Position numbers and translations under genes: made by a program
Notes under the pieces: model-generated
Told to the model about the DNA's origin: nothing
Databases searched by the model: none
What the model saw: only the letters and a program-made list of their open reading frames with translations
From: Leptodontidium sp. MPI-SDFR-AT-0119
Lineage: Eukaryota > Ascomycota > Leotiomycetes > Helotiales > Leptodontidiaceae
DNA: 64,000 bases
Direction: 5' to 3'
Assembly: GCA_020726505.1 (NCBI GenBank)
Contig: JAHLEZ010000008.1
Span: 682,001 to 746,000 of the forward strand
In this document: one piece after another, positions 22,556 to 33,950 of the stretch
Layout of the letters: each line of letters starts with the position of its first letter
Numbering within the stretch: position 1 is the first letter of the stretch

Positions 22556-23342
22556 ATGAAGTACAGCTTTGCTGCCCCAGCGGCATTGACGCTCCTATTT
22601 GGGGTAGGAATGTCCCACTATAGATTTGTATCGCTCATTGTTGGGACAACAATAACTGGAGAGTATGTTTACGTTCGGCAAAATACCAACATGAACTCGC
22701 CTGTTACAGATGTAACAAGCACTGATATTCGCTGCAACGTCGGGGGTTTACAATCGGGCGCCACGACACAGACCTACACCGTAGCCGCAGGTTCCATGGT
22801 TCGTATAGAGACGTCGAATATGTTCCAAGGCTGATTACAATTTAGGTCGGCTTTGAAATGGACCAGCCAGCCTACCATCCCGGCCCAGCCCTCGCCTACC
22901 TGCAAAAGGTTACGAACGCATCCACGACTGATGGATCTGGGGCGTGGTTCAAGATCGCCCAATGGGGACCTACAATCACTCCGTCTGCTATCGAATGGCC
23001 AGACTCCACCAATAAGCCCAACTTTACGTTTACCATTCCGCCTTGTGTCCCTGCTGGACAGTACTTGATGCGAATCGAGCAGATTGCCTTGCACGGTGGC
23101 AACGTCGTTGGTGGTGCGCAGTTCTACCTTAGCTGTGCCCAGCTTGCAATCACCGGCAGTGGCACAAAGGCTCCCACAGACACTATTGCGCTCCCTGGCG
23201 GATACAAAGCGACTGATCCGGGCATTCTGATCCCGATGTAAGTAAAGTCTGAATCTCAAAAGGCGTTACTGCTCACACAAACAGTTACTGGCCGATTCCA
23301 ACCAATTACACCATGCCTGGTCCCTCCGTGTTCACATGCTAG
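22556..23342 (+). CDS. Lytic polysaccharide monooxygenase, family AA9
   Basis: Three exons: 22556-22798, 22846-23237 and 23285-23342. Both introns are 47 nt, and the product is 230 residues. The signal peptide (MKYSFAAPAALTLLFGVGMS) ends just before His21 (HYRFVSLIV), which would be the mature N-terminal histidine of the copper brace. H92 lies in QPAYHPGPALAY and the axial Tyr175 in AQFYLSCAQL. H164 and Q173 match the usual second shell. The protein ends soon after the catalytic domain (PGPSVFTC), with no CBM1. AA9 enzymes oxidatively cleave cellulose or xyloglucan outside the cell, using copper and H2O2 or O2. It sits about 1 kb downstream of the alpha-galactosidase, on the same strand. Confidence 0.95.
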
Positions 23343-24096
23343 GAGATGGAGAGTTGATGTTCTGCTTTTAGTGCCGTCTTGCAGCCGAGGTCATACTACT
23401 TAGCCTTTGGTTTGTGTGACGGTTCCACGTTTGTGGCAGCCTCACTTCTTCACATTTACTACATTTCTTACAATCACCATAACATTTAGTGGGAGCCCCC
23501 TTATGAGCTCTCTGCTCCCCAGCTTACTGTCCTTGTACATAGTGCTCTGCAATTGAACTTATTCTACTGCGCTTTTATAATTCGACTCGTTCCCTTGCAC
23601 GGCATCACTGATATATGAATCTCTCCCACCCCTTTGCATCTTTTCTCAGTACAGTTTGGACACCAACGCGGATGCAATTCTGCCATTCTAGGATCTGCTT
23701 GACAGTTATACAGAAATATTCATAACGGAGCAGTGTGTAAGTGCTTCGTGGTGGTATGCTCCGCGATTCTTATAACATAGAAGTAGGACAATCGCTTAGC
23801 AAATGCCGGCTATGTGCTTGAATACGACAATGTTGAATTAGTGTTGCTCAATAAATTCCAAGATTGAATTATTAGTCACGACAAAATCAGCTCCTTAATA
23901 ACACTCACGTAAGACAAAACGACGTCCAAAAGCAACAACAACAATCCTAGCAGGCGAGATTTTCTAGGCCAATGCGTCTAATTCTTGCACCCAGCACCTC
24001 ATATAAACCCACTACGCAAATTCTGCTTAACAAAAATTCTGCAAGTACCGAATACTTACAGGACTCACAGCAACACAACCACGCTTACGATGTTGA
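23343..24096. other. Intergenic, no supported gene
   Basis: This is the 3' flank of the AA9 gene. No domain-bearing frame or RNA gene is seen. Confidence 0.5.
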
Positions 24097-24420
24097 AGCT
24101 CAGTGGTGGCAACACCTTACAACATCAATGCCTCCCTCGAACACACTCGCCTTATTTCCGGAATACTAGAATTTGCTATATCTCTTCACGCAATCATCAC
24201 TTCACTCCCTACATCTCCCACAACACTCAAAATCGCAGATATAAGCGGAGGAACTGGGCGGTTTGGTAAGTCTCCTCCTCCACCCGAACTCCAAACCCAA
24301 ACCCCAACTCTCTGAAGATGAAAAAACGCGGAACACGAGAAGGAGAACAAAACGGGAGGAAGGAAAGCACGTTACTTTCATTGATAAGAATTACCGTGTA
24401 CTGGCTATTGATCATGTCCC
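24097..24420 (+). pseudogene. Methyltransferase relic (N-terminal fragment)
   Basis: One frame reads YNINASLEHTRLISGILEF and then LKIADISGGTGRFG. That is the start of a SAM-dependent methyltransferase fold up to motif I (D-x-G-G-G-T-G-R). A possible intron (gtaagt from about 24266) leads to EEGKHVTFID, which resembles motif II. No ATG is in frame upstream, and the rest of the enzyme (motifs III-VI) is absent: the sequence runs into the 3' end of the leftward kinase-like gene. I read it as a truncated copy. The exact family is not resolved. Confidence 0.45.
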
Positions 24421-24495
24421 TTTTCTTTCATTAAGTCTATATACAAGGACAATTAATTTGGTATACTCACTTAGAGTATACTAGCAAAGTTAGCA

Positions 24496-26470
24496 TCATT
24501 GGAAACCGCGGCTTCTTCTGATTTCGGCCACTCTGTCCTGTTCGTCGAGGGTTTGTCCCCAATCCCGTAGTATCCATCTCGCATTTTCCCTCGCATCTTC
24601 CCTCGCATCTTCCTTCGCATCTGCACGAGCCTCTCCTCTTCCCCCTGTATCTGTATCTTCCTCTGTATCCCTGACATCTTTCTGATCCATATCGTCCCCA
24701 CTGTTTGTTCTCTTGTCCCCCTGATCGTCCCTCTCCTGATTGAGTACCTGCAAACTCAGATTATACAAAGACCTAGCCTGGTCCATCTCTCCCTGATCAT
24801 ACAGAGTGAGCGACAACTCGCGCCTCCATTCCAAGGTCCGGATATCGATAACGTCCTGAAAATGCTTCTCGTAGAAACATACCGCTGTTTGAAGGGCTTT
24901 GATGAGGTATATTAACTTGTAGTTGTGTTCGCGGAGTATTTGAATCTTCAGCTGATAAAGAGAGACAGTGATTGCATTCTGGTTTCGCATAGTACGACGA
25001 CAGATACAGCTAGGCGTCAATTGCTTGTTCATGTATCTGATAGTGGCTTTGGACTTATTAACGCTACAAAAGATGTCAACAATAATCTCGACGAGAGTGA
25101 GGCTGGGCGAAGAGATGCGCTTGACGAGGATGTTGACAAGAGGAATAGCTTTCACAGGTAGGGCCGCAGCTGCACGAAGCGTGGAGATTAGGAAGTGCTC
25201 TTGTTCAAAGGTGAGTTGAGTAGTGTCGGTCTTGGGGACCAAGTGGTCGTGGTCAAAGGGGAGTTGAGTGGTGTCGGTCGTGGGGAACACGAGGGCGAGA
25301 GAATCAAGATCACCAGAGTTGTGCTCATCAGATGATTGACTAACACAATAAGGATATAACCATTGAGTTAGGGATGTGATGGCCTAAATGTTTACACATG
25401 TTAGAGAACATCAAGGATTTACGAGTGAGAAGGGAAGCTTACAAGCTGTGCTCTTGGAATCGCAAACATGAGGCTAGCATCGATGAGATCAACCTGACAC
25501 TGGCCCTTCCAGCGTTCCGGGGAACAATCCGACTGAAACACCGCCTCGCCGAAATCAATGACATAGCAATCTGTTTCAAAGTTGTTTGTCTTGACTGTAG
25601 AATATGGCTCTATTGTAGTGTTAGAATGAGAAAAAGACCGAAATAAAGCCTAATATCAACTAACCTTTCCATTCTCGTGTATGAAGTATGAAGTTGTTAC
25701 TTTTGACATCTGCATGGCTGATGCCTATGTCATGTAAGTCTTGAAGAACTCTCTTGATGCCATCTTCCAAGTGATCCAACAAAGGTTTTTGAAAACAAAC
25801 TCTGTTCAGAAGTTCAGACAAGAGCGAACCACTCAATTGTTGAAGAATAAGACCAAAGGAGTATGGCTTAAATTCAAGACGATGGTGGATGGTGAATCTT
25901 CTGTTAAGGAAACATTCAGGAAGGAGGACTTTTTCGGCAAATCGAGGAGTCTTGTTGAAGAGCGGCGATGCAGAGATTTGTAAGTACGCATGAAGTTCAT
26001 TGTGAAATGTCTTTGCATCCTTATACTATTAAGACAATTAGTTGCTAATAGAAGAGGCAGCACTAAGCAAAGATACTTACAATCTTTAACACAAGGTTTT
26101 GCTGGTATTGGTATACCAGACCAGTTCCTCCAGCAGCAATCAATTCCCCGATGTCAAGAAGGGTCGCTAAATGCGGATATTCAGAGATCTTCCTTCGCTT
26201 CATATCATGGGTATCTTGATCTGCCGTGCTTGTGTCCTGGGACGCTCTGGTTGTCTCGCTACATCCAGTATCCTCCCCTTCTGTCTCCCCTTGTGGCCTC
26301 CCCTCTGCCTTCCCGTCCATCACTACATCTTCTTCCGCCGCATTTGATGCCGTCGTTAAAGTCGCAGTCAGCTTCCATGGCAGATCTACTTTCGAAGAAG
26401 CCAAGGAGGAAGATTTTGGATCGTGTTGACAGGTCCGTTTGACATCGCACTGGTTAGGATCGTATGCCAT
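24496..26470 (-). CDS. Protein-kinase-like protein with C-terminal helical region
   Basis: Four exons: 26081-26470, 25665-26025, 25443-25609 and 24496-25383. The introns are 55, 55 and 59 nt, and the product is 601 residues. After a disordered N-terminus (about 100 residues) comes a glycine loop, GELIAAGGTGLVYQY. Then follow a candidate ATP-binding Lys129 (NLVLKI), the catalytic loop GISHADVKSNN (H234, D236, N241) and a DFG at 269-271 (YVIDFGEAVF). Catalytic residues are present, so activity is possible. Residues about 340-370 repeat the motif TDTTQL twice. The C-terminal half is helical (TPR-like, for example LSLTLYDQGEMDQARSLYNL) and ends with EARADAKEDAREDARENAR. It fits the fast-evolving fungal Ser/Thr kinase-like proteins. 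Substrate unknown; no signal peptide. Confidence 0.8.
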
Positions 26471-27926
26471 CGTATTTTATTTAGTGCTGTGGTAGTTCAG
26501 GGTTATTTTTAGAGGTTTGAGGTTATAATTCGAAGTTCGAAGTTGTTTTTCAAAGTTTGAAGGAAGACGCGTTCTCCGCGTCTGCCAAGGCCACGTGAGC
26601 CTATGCAGACTAGGCAGGGCCGCGTGTTGACTTTACTGTAGCGAAGCGAAGTCAACTCGCCCTCGGAGCTTGCGAAGGGCCGCCGGGGAAAAGACCTCGT
26701 CGAAACACATTAAGATATAACTGAACATCGAAACACTTCACTGATTCATACCTCAAGAGGTCTATTACGCGGCTGCAGGTGCAGTTCCGCGAGGCTACCA
26801 TACCTGGAAGTATCTTATTCGGGAGGTTACAAAGCTGCAAAGTATCCATTACAGGATCTTGGGAGGTTCATCTGCAACCTCGTCTCACACAAGCTCAGAA
26901 TAATTCCGCTTCACGCACAATTCCTTCGAATCAATCAATTACTGGATCACTGCACCATTTATCAATTCTCGAAATACGCTATGCCACGCAACTCATCGTT
27001 CTCCAAATCCTCCAGCGCATTTCCTTTCAAGCACGGCGAGCGCGTCGCACGCAGCGTATAAACGCAACGGTTCAATAAATATCCCAATCACCTCATTTCT
27101 CCACCCCTCGACTCGGCCCTTTACCACACTCCAGAACCTCACATTCAGATTCACATTCACATTCTCTACACACACAACCACGCAAAGGCGTTCACCAAGC
27201 AGCACATGCGCCTAAGTGCAGCCAACGCATCAACACCAGTTTCGGCGCGCAAGAGAGAACGACCTTCGGCCAGCGGAGCTATATTCATGGGAGCTACCAG
27301 GGTAAGAAGCCACAGACTACCAGGTTACTTATTGAGAACGAAGGCGACGAAATGGATTAAGCCCTGCTAGATCGGGGACGAGAGCAAGAGAAAGCAAGAG
27401 AGGGGGCTTAGAACCAAATATTTTGGCAGAACTCGAGCTACTAGATCGGACACGAGAGCAAGAGAAGGAGTCACAAAGGGTGGATACAATATGTTAGTTT
27501 GGATAGAGGGCAATATTATAAGAGTTAGCAATAAGGCATCTTCAGCGCCGAAGACATGAATACTGAGGGGGGATAGCGTGGATTAGCCGAAAGCGCTAAG
27601 GTTCTGGCTTCCACTTGTGAAGCCTTTACAACAATGATAACTGCCTGTAATCTTGGTGTTCTTCGCTTAATTTAGGTCTGGCGGGGTCTCGCTACAGGGA
27701 TCTTTAGGGGCACAGATTTCTGGCATTTAAGGATAGCCCTGATTTGAACTTCCGGCTTTGGATTGATGATCTGTCCTCGATTCGCTATGAGTGCAACATA
27801 AGCGAGCGGGGTCTATCAAGCCGTACCACCCCACCTTCCCCATCCCATCCATCCCATACACATCTAAACCTTTCAACCCAGATTTGGAACCAGCTGCCAA
27901 TTACCTGTAACCCAGACGCCTCCAAT
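26471..27926. other. Intergenic, no supported gene
   Basis: A GC-rich hairpin, GACGCG-ttctc-CGCGTC, lies at about 26566-26582. A second patch, rich in GCGAAG/TTCGC, lies at about 26640-26690. No tRNA could be folded around them. A 26-codon frame at about 26979 (MPRNSSFSKSSSAF...) has no support. The right end is the promoter and leader of the acetyltransferase. Confidence 0.45.
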
Positions 27927-28454
27927 ATGACCACAGTTCTCGAAATAAAACCCGCGGAGCCCAAACACATCCCATCCATCACCGCCATCCAAACGCACTA
28001 TGCACTCAACACCGTCCTAACCTTCGCTACAAGCGGGCTCAGCAACTCTGAATTCCAAGACAGATTCCACAACATAGTATCAGAAAACCATCTGCCCTGC
28101 CTCGTCGCCGTTCTCTCCACCGAAACTCAGACCCTTGAAAAGAACCAGGACGAAACAGTTGTCGGTTACACATACATCTCACCCTTCCGGCCCTCCCTCC
28201 CAGCCTACACGCACACAGGTGAACTCTGCCTGTTCATACACCCTGAACACTTATACCAGGGAATTGGATCATTGCTACTAAAAGCGCTCCTTGAGGCGTG
28301 CAAGGAAACGAGGATTAGAGAGGTGTTGGCGGTCATGGCTGTTGATGTGGAGACGAGGGGTGGTGGGTTGGGATTGAGGGATTGGTATGTTGGGTGGGGG
28401 TTTAGGGAGGTGGGGAGGATGGAGAGGGTGGGGTGGAAGTTGGGGAGGTGGTGA
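27927..28454 (+). CDS. GNAT-family N-acetyltransferase
   Basis: Single exon of 175 residues. I chose the ATG at 27927 because the conserved fold starts immediately (LEIKPAEPKHIPSITAIQTH). Further upstream the frame has no fold-like sequence. The order is that of phosphinothricin-type GNATs: N-terminal strand and helix, HYALNTVLTFAT, VGYTYISPFRP, then motif A LFIHPEHLYQGIGSLLLKAL, whose Q-G-I-G binds the pyrophosphate of acetyl-CoA. It ends GWGFREVGRMERVGWKLGRW, a normal family C-terminus. The enzyme would acetylate an amino group of a small molecule such as an amino-acid analogue or antibiotic. The true substrate is unknown. No targeting signal is seen. Confidence 0.85.
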   Translation: MTTVLEIKPAEPKHIPSITAIQTHYALNTVLTFATSGLSNSEFQDRFHNIVSENHLPCLVAVLSTETQTLEKNQDETVVGYTYISPFRPSLPAYTHTGELCLFIHPEHLYQGIGSLLLKALLEACKETRIREVLAVMAVDVETRGGGLGLRDWYVGWGFREVGRMERVGWKLGRW

Positions 28455-28756
28455 GTTTGTTTCTCGGTCATTTGCTCACTGAGGTCGATATTGGTTGGGA
28501 ACGGGCGATTAAAGATAGTGAGGCTGACGAGATTAGGGTTGACACAATTTTCTTACAATTGCATGTTGAGGGAAATGAAGATGGAGGAAATGCACTTGAA
28601 TCCAAGGGAACAACCGCCCCAGCTATCTAAGTCATTGGATTTCTTTGCACCAGAACGAATTTATCTTTTAGACAGTCTTAAGTTTTTGTCCATAAACGAC
28701 ATAGTTATCCAACAGTCAGTTTCTCCACAAACGGTTTTAGACCGGGACGTATTTGC
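28455..28756. other. Intergenic between GNAT gene and methyltransferase relic
   Basis: About 300 bases of 3' flank of the acetyltransferase. I see nothing else in it. Confidence 0.5.
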
Positions 28757-28935
28757 TTACATTGGTGCATAAGCACAGATCTTCGTATCCTTTATCTCCT
28801 TCCTCGCCTTCGCAAGCAGCACATCTAATTCCTCATTGCCCCAGTTCAGACCTCTCGTAAAGATAGCTAAACTAATAGCTCCCAAGTTACTCGGAATATT
28901 CTTGAAGGCCCACATTCCCATCACATCCGCTAGTC
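28757..28935 (-). pseudogene. UMTA/LaeA-type methyltransferase relic (C-terminal fragment)
   Basis: Reading leftward, the frame gives DVMGMWAFKNIPSNLGAISL, then AIFTRGLNWGNEELDVLLAK and ARKEIKDTKICAYAPM, then stop. The F-T-R-G-L-x-W-x-x-E-E-L block followed by a charged helix and an I-x-A-Y-x-P end is the usual C-terminus of fungal UMTA methyltransferases (LaeA-like fold). The upstream catalytic part is absent, since sequence to the right of 28936 has stops in all useful frames. Only about 57 of some 300 residues remain. Confidence 0.6.
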
Positions 28936-29779
28936 CCGAACACTAACCAAACCACACTCTACTACTTAAAGCAAAAAATCGAAAAGTCTGTTATCTTACT
29001 AATCTCTTTCATTCTCCTATCCTTTGGCCACCTATTCATTAGCTATTTATAAATCACCTCAGTGACGTTCTCCAAGCCAACTGCGATTATTCGCTTTTTG
29101 TGTGTGTGCAATATGTGAATTTCTCTTCCGAGAGCAATCACTCCAGTATGCCGGTCTTAATCCAGTGGCAGATGGCGGTGTCTTCTTTTGGCGTGCCATC
29201 TTCGGATTAGTAGGGTAGACAGATGTCGACAACTTCAATTTATTCACCTGGGTTGAGGTTTCCGTGGCAGCGCAAACATTTAGTAGGATCGTCTTATGGA
29301 AGGGAAAGGTAGGAGGTTGCTGGGTTGGAATGCTTAGTCGAAGAAGAACTTTGGCCATTTTATTAATAAACCGGTTATCATTCGGCTGTACACGAAGTCG
29401 AATTTATTAGTGAAAGTCCATTCATCTTTAATATCATCGATTTAAAAGGTCAAGTTCGGAGGCACACTTTGATCTATCGGTGATATACATTTTTCGGGCG
29501 GAGCACAACTGGCAATGATGGTTGAATAGGACTCAAATCGATGACTTTTCAATAATCAGCATGATTTGGAAGGTAAAAACTTCGTGCAGAGCCAAGATAC
29601 TCACCTCTGCTTCTGGATGTTCGTCCGGAGGAGGTATTTAAGCGGCAAGAGGATATGACTTTTATTGCGTAATAGGTCGAAGTTTGGGGAGCGAGACTTT
29701 TTACTCGACAGGGTAGGTACTTTTTTTTTGTCCTGGCATAGCGTACTTTTCTTTTCTTTCAGTGTTCTTGATGATATTA
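28936..29779. other. Intergenic, no supported gene
   Basis: An open frame on the minus strand (29059-29358, 99 codons) starts at a Met but shows no domain. The rest is AT-rich flank. I see no RNA gene. Confidence 0.45.
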
Positions 29780-31550
29780 CTAGCGAATACAAAACTTCTC
29801 AAGCTCTTTTGTGTGAAAACTTGCAATACCTTCCTTCACGCCCGTATCATCAGTTACAAAAGGAATCTGCGCCATCCCGACCATACGCCAGTGCCCCTTG
29901 TCCGCTCTTCTTAAGATAACAGGTCCGGGTGCCGTCGCGAGGAATGTAATGTAATCCCCAACTTGAACCGCCGGGGGAGATGTTCCCGGAGAATTGTCTC
30001 CCGCTGGACCCACTCCACAGTATCCCTTCTTGGAAACGAAGATGTTACGGCCTTGAGACCGCCAGCGATGGAAGAGTCCGTCTGTACAGAGTTTCTCCTG
30101 CCATGAATCCATGCTTGGAATTGTTGGCCAGAACTGGTTTGCTGAGACCCAGTCGTTGTAATCTTAGCTCAGCTATCCAAGTGGCGAAGTTCCGAGGGTC
30201 GATGATATTAGGAAGAGGACGTACGTCGCTGGTCATGGTGGCCGTTTGCAGCAAGACCTCGACTACTGAGTCTCTATTCTCCCGCGTAACTGAGTCCCGG
30301 GTTAATTCATGATATATTCCAAGGACTTGGGATTCTAGATTCTCGGATGATAAATTGTCACTAGAGTGTACCACGACGTCGAAGACGAACCCAAAGGCCT
30401 CTAATACAGCATCAGCAAATGTGGGATGGGCACGCTCGATATACGACTCGTATGTTAAGGGTCGAGATATGTTACGTGGGTCCTTGAGCGGATCATTTTC
30501 CGACCAGAGAGTCCAGGATGCAACGTCAGGGTGTCGAAGGCTATCAATCATAACGGTGTGGTGGCAGAGGTAGACAAGAGAATCTAACTCTCTTATCATA
30601 CTCTCTGTCGCTCCTTGTAACACCTTTCCGATGAGCGTAGAGTAGTCCAAATGTTGCAGCTGAGTGCGAATGGCACTTTGTACCATACCAAGCATGCCAA
30701 AGATCATATCATGCTGTTCTGAGCAAAGACGAGAATAAGTCGTTGCAGCACAGAGAACGAAGCTCACCGTCCCCTGCTGTACATCTTCCTGGAGATCCCC
30801 TTGATAGGCCACCCCATCTAGAAGTTGTTTATGCTCTGAATGCAGGATGCTCTCGAAAACGTCAGAGCGTCTCAAAAGTTGCGCGACACCCCAGAACTTC
30901 GTCCACGAGACGGCATATTTGCCACAATGAACAACAGTCTTTTCCACGAAAGATAGGGATATCTCTTGTACTGTCCAGAATCTCCTAAAATAGTTGCGAG
31001 CCAGAATCTCTAGAAGTGATTGAAAGACGGGATCGGAAGCTAGTTGTCGCAAAGTATAGCCAGGCCGAATCTCAAGCGATTCGGGCAAAGAGTCTCGGTC
31101 TGGACCCGTCCAGAGTGGAAAGGAAAGGCTTTCGATAATAGTTGCGAGTTGAGGAATAAGATCAATAGCTTCCTGTGCGTGCTGTGGTGGAGCATATCCG
31201 ATCCATACGAGTGTCCGTCCTACATTCCGGTAAATTTCGGTCATCAATTTCACCTGCTCAGAGCGCTCGTCGATATCTTCTTGGTTGATACAGAGAGCGT
31301 CAATCCATAGTAGTCTCGGTTTCTGTACAGGTTGGCCGCTGGGGCGTAATCTCTTCAGTGCGGCAAGCAAATTCGAAGTAACTTTCAAGACCTTGCCTTC
31401 ACAAAAAATCTCATGATCTCGTTTCGGAGATCCCCACTCATACGACAAAGCCTCACACTCCGGCAGTGAAGACAGAGGATGGTGGAAGAGCCTGATATGA
31501 ACTAGTTCATCATCGTAGCCAGGGAGCAACTCAACCCATCCTGAGCTCAT
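29780..31550 (-). CDS. HET-domain (heterokaryon incompatibility) protein
   Basis: The ATG is at 31548-31550. The HET domain is clear. It runs from ALSYEWGSPKRDHEIFCEGK through LLAALKRLR to RLLWIDALCINQEDIDERSE, then QVKLMTEIYRNVGRTLVWIG, spanning residues about 34-170. NYFRRFWTVQEISL follows, where FWTVQE is the usual block. The first frame stays open to about 30045. The true C-terminus continues in another frame (QGRNIFVSKKGYCGVGP... VQVGDYITFLATAPGPVILR) to a stop at 29780. An intron of about 58-62 nt near 30165-30226 (donor gtacgt or gtcctc, acceptor ctaag) would join them, giving about 570 residues. HET proteins mediate non-self recognition and cell death in fungi. Cytosolic. Confidence 0.85.
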
Positions 31551-32175
31551 AGGGCAAGCCGATGGGTCGGTATTAGTATTTCTCTTTCGAGTGAACTGCG
31601 TGTGTTGAAGATGTGGAGGGCTCCATCGCGAGACCGCAGCAGCGCTCTAGACAACGGGACGATGCTGAAGCTTCTTGTGAGCAGATACCCGGTGAGGATA
31701 CGTATGCTGTATCCGATCGCTATCGTGTGGAGATAGAAGATATAGTCAGTATAGTATAAAAGTAGGAGTTTGCACTCTTGCAGCCTTGTGGGAGTTGAGA
31801 GATGAAGAAGGCTCGAGGCAGGAGTCGCTGGTGGTGGCTTAGACATCTGAGTCATCGACTGCACCTACAGCAAAGGAAGCAGCTACCCAGGTTGTACAGA
31901 ATGCCAACAAGCAGTGACTAGGCATTAAGGGTGATATAATTCGTAGTCGAAAGCCGGCATGAACACAAATAAATGTTGATTTAAGTATACTATACATTCT
32001 GTTGCCAATCCAAACTCTGACTTCCAAGCGATGTAGAATCTCTCTATTGACACCAAGGCAGTTTGTAAATGTGAATTAACTAGAGGAGAACAAGCGCACG
32101 CATGTGTGTGCAATGGGGCATCACAAAATCAAATGAAAGGTCGGGCTGAGTTGTAAGAATTTTATCTCGGTTAAT
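31551..32175. other. Upstream flank of HET gene, grading into AT-rich DNA
   Basis: This is the promoter side of the HET-domain gene. No gene is supported. Base composition becomes AT-rich towards the transposon at 32176. Confidence 0.5.
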
Positions 32176-32210
32176 TTATAACGTCCCACCCCACCATTTG
32201 GCCTACCTCG
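32176..32210 (+). repeat. Left terminal inverted repeat, 35 bp
   Basis: Starts TTATAACGTCCCACCCCACC and is identical, as reverse complement, to 33951-33985. It is GC-rich and unmutated compared with the interior. Confidence 0.97.
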
Positions 32211-33950
32211 GGTAACCTCACCGCCACTCCTACCTCTCTACTTTAATAATTAATGATTATTTAATTCTCTAATCGATTTCTTTTAAATTTGGAATATTAG
32301 TTGTTTATATAATAAAGCTTTAATATACCGAATATAACGTCAGGTGCGCTTTAAATGAGATCGCAAATGGCAAGTCTTTATAAAAGGCTACTCTAGAGTG
32401 GGGTGTTCTAAGGTCTACCCTTCGCTATCGCAACGTAACGACGCAACCATATAAGGAGGCTACTAATCACTTATAAAGGATACTTATAATAGTTAAAGAT
32501 CGATTAACTAATTAGATTTTAACTTAAGAGGCTCTTAGCTATAGAGTTACGTATATATAAATTCGGGTTTTTAGAGAGAGGCTCCTCGTCTTTTAAGGGG
32601 ATTATAAACTACTTAAAAAACACTAAATAGCACGATTTTTAGCTTATAATCCTGTTCTTAAGACTAAGAGGCAGATATACGTCGATTTTATACGTGTCAA
32701 TTACGCTCGATTTAAAATTATTCGTCCTTAGTTCTAAAAATTAGAAATTCCGGTTATTAAGGCTATTCTAGTTAATTAACGATAAAATAAAAACGAGACA
32801 AGTGTTATAAAAGGTTATAATCTTAATAAATATGTCGTAGGGAGTATCGAGATACGTAAGATTCAGGGAAAACAACTAAGTTTACGTATTTAAACAATAA
32901 TTATTAAATATATCTCTATAATAGGTGAATTAATATTACCTTTAGTAATTTATAAGGGAAAGTTAGTCTAATAATAATAGTTTCTATCTTAGCTAGAGAT
33001 ATTCGATAATTAGCACTTTACTATTACTAAAAATAGGTGGACTAGTAATATTACGGCTCTAAAGTAGTTAAAAAAGGTGTTTATCCCTTAAACGTAATTA
33101 TATAATAATTCTACGAGACTCTTTATTTTAGACGGCTATAGGAGCCACGAGACTATAAAATTCCTTTAGAAGTGTCTTAAGTATAATATTTACTTCTTAT
33201 TCTTACTTATATATATATTACACGTCTTATAACCTCTTTATTTAACGATTTTCTCCTCTCTTAAGTATACTTATTAAAAAGAGCTATAAAAATTAAGTTC
33301 TCTAATTAATTCGACACTAATAAGTAAGCGTAATTTTCTTATTTACTACTAGAAAGCACGTCAAGAGAGTATTATACCCTTAAATATTAAATTAAGGTAG
33401 AGGACTATAAGTCTATAGCTAGTATTTGTCGCTAAGCGGCTAATAAGCCCTTTATTATTAAAAAACAGTAACAAATCGACAGATTTAACGCTCTTAAAGC
33501 CTTAAGAGACGCTAATACTCCCTCCGGAGGTTTTTAGTACTTTAATTAAGTTTTAAACTCTAAAAGTACAGAAAGATCTGTACTTATAGATTCGCTCTTT
33601 ACCTAGTAAGTCATATAACTAACTTTTAATATAATGTTTACTCTTTAAGAAAGTTATAAAAGGGATCGACGAAAAGGAGTACGAATTAGGGAAGGTAAAC
33701 CTTAGAATTAAAGAGCTAGAAGAGAGATTAGAGTACTTGAGGCCGAAGAAAAAGAGGAAGGTTTAGACTAGTCTAAATTCTAAGTTTGCGACGATTCGTG
33801 CTATTAAAGAGGCTTAAATTGTGACTAGAGAACGTCAAATTATATTAAAAGAATCAGAATTAGAAGAAGATTTAGATTCTATAATATATTATATAGAAGT
33901 TAACGTAGAATAGAGTTATTAACTCTTAAAGAGGAAATGTTAGAATTAAG

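Noticed and set aside
26560..26690. GC-rich hairpins suggestive of a structured RNA or tRNA
   Set aside because: Only isolated stems are seen; no cloverleaf, no B box and no conserved RNA pattern could be placed.
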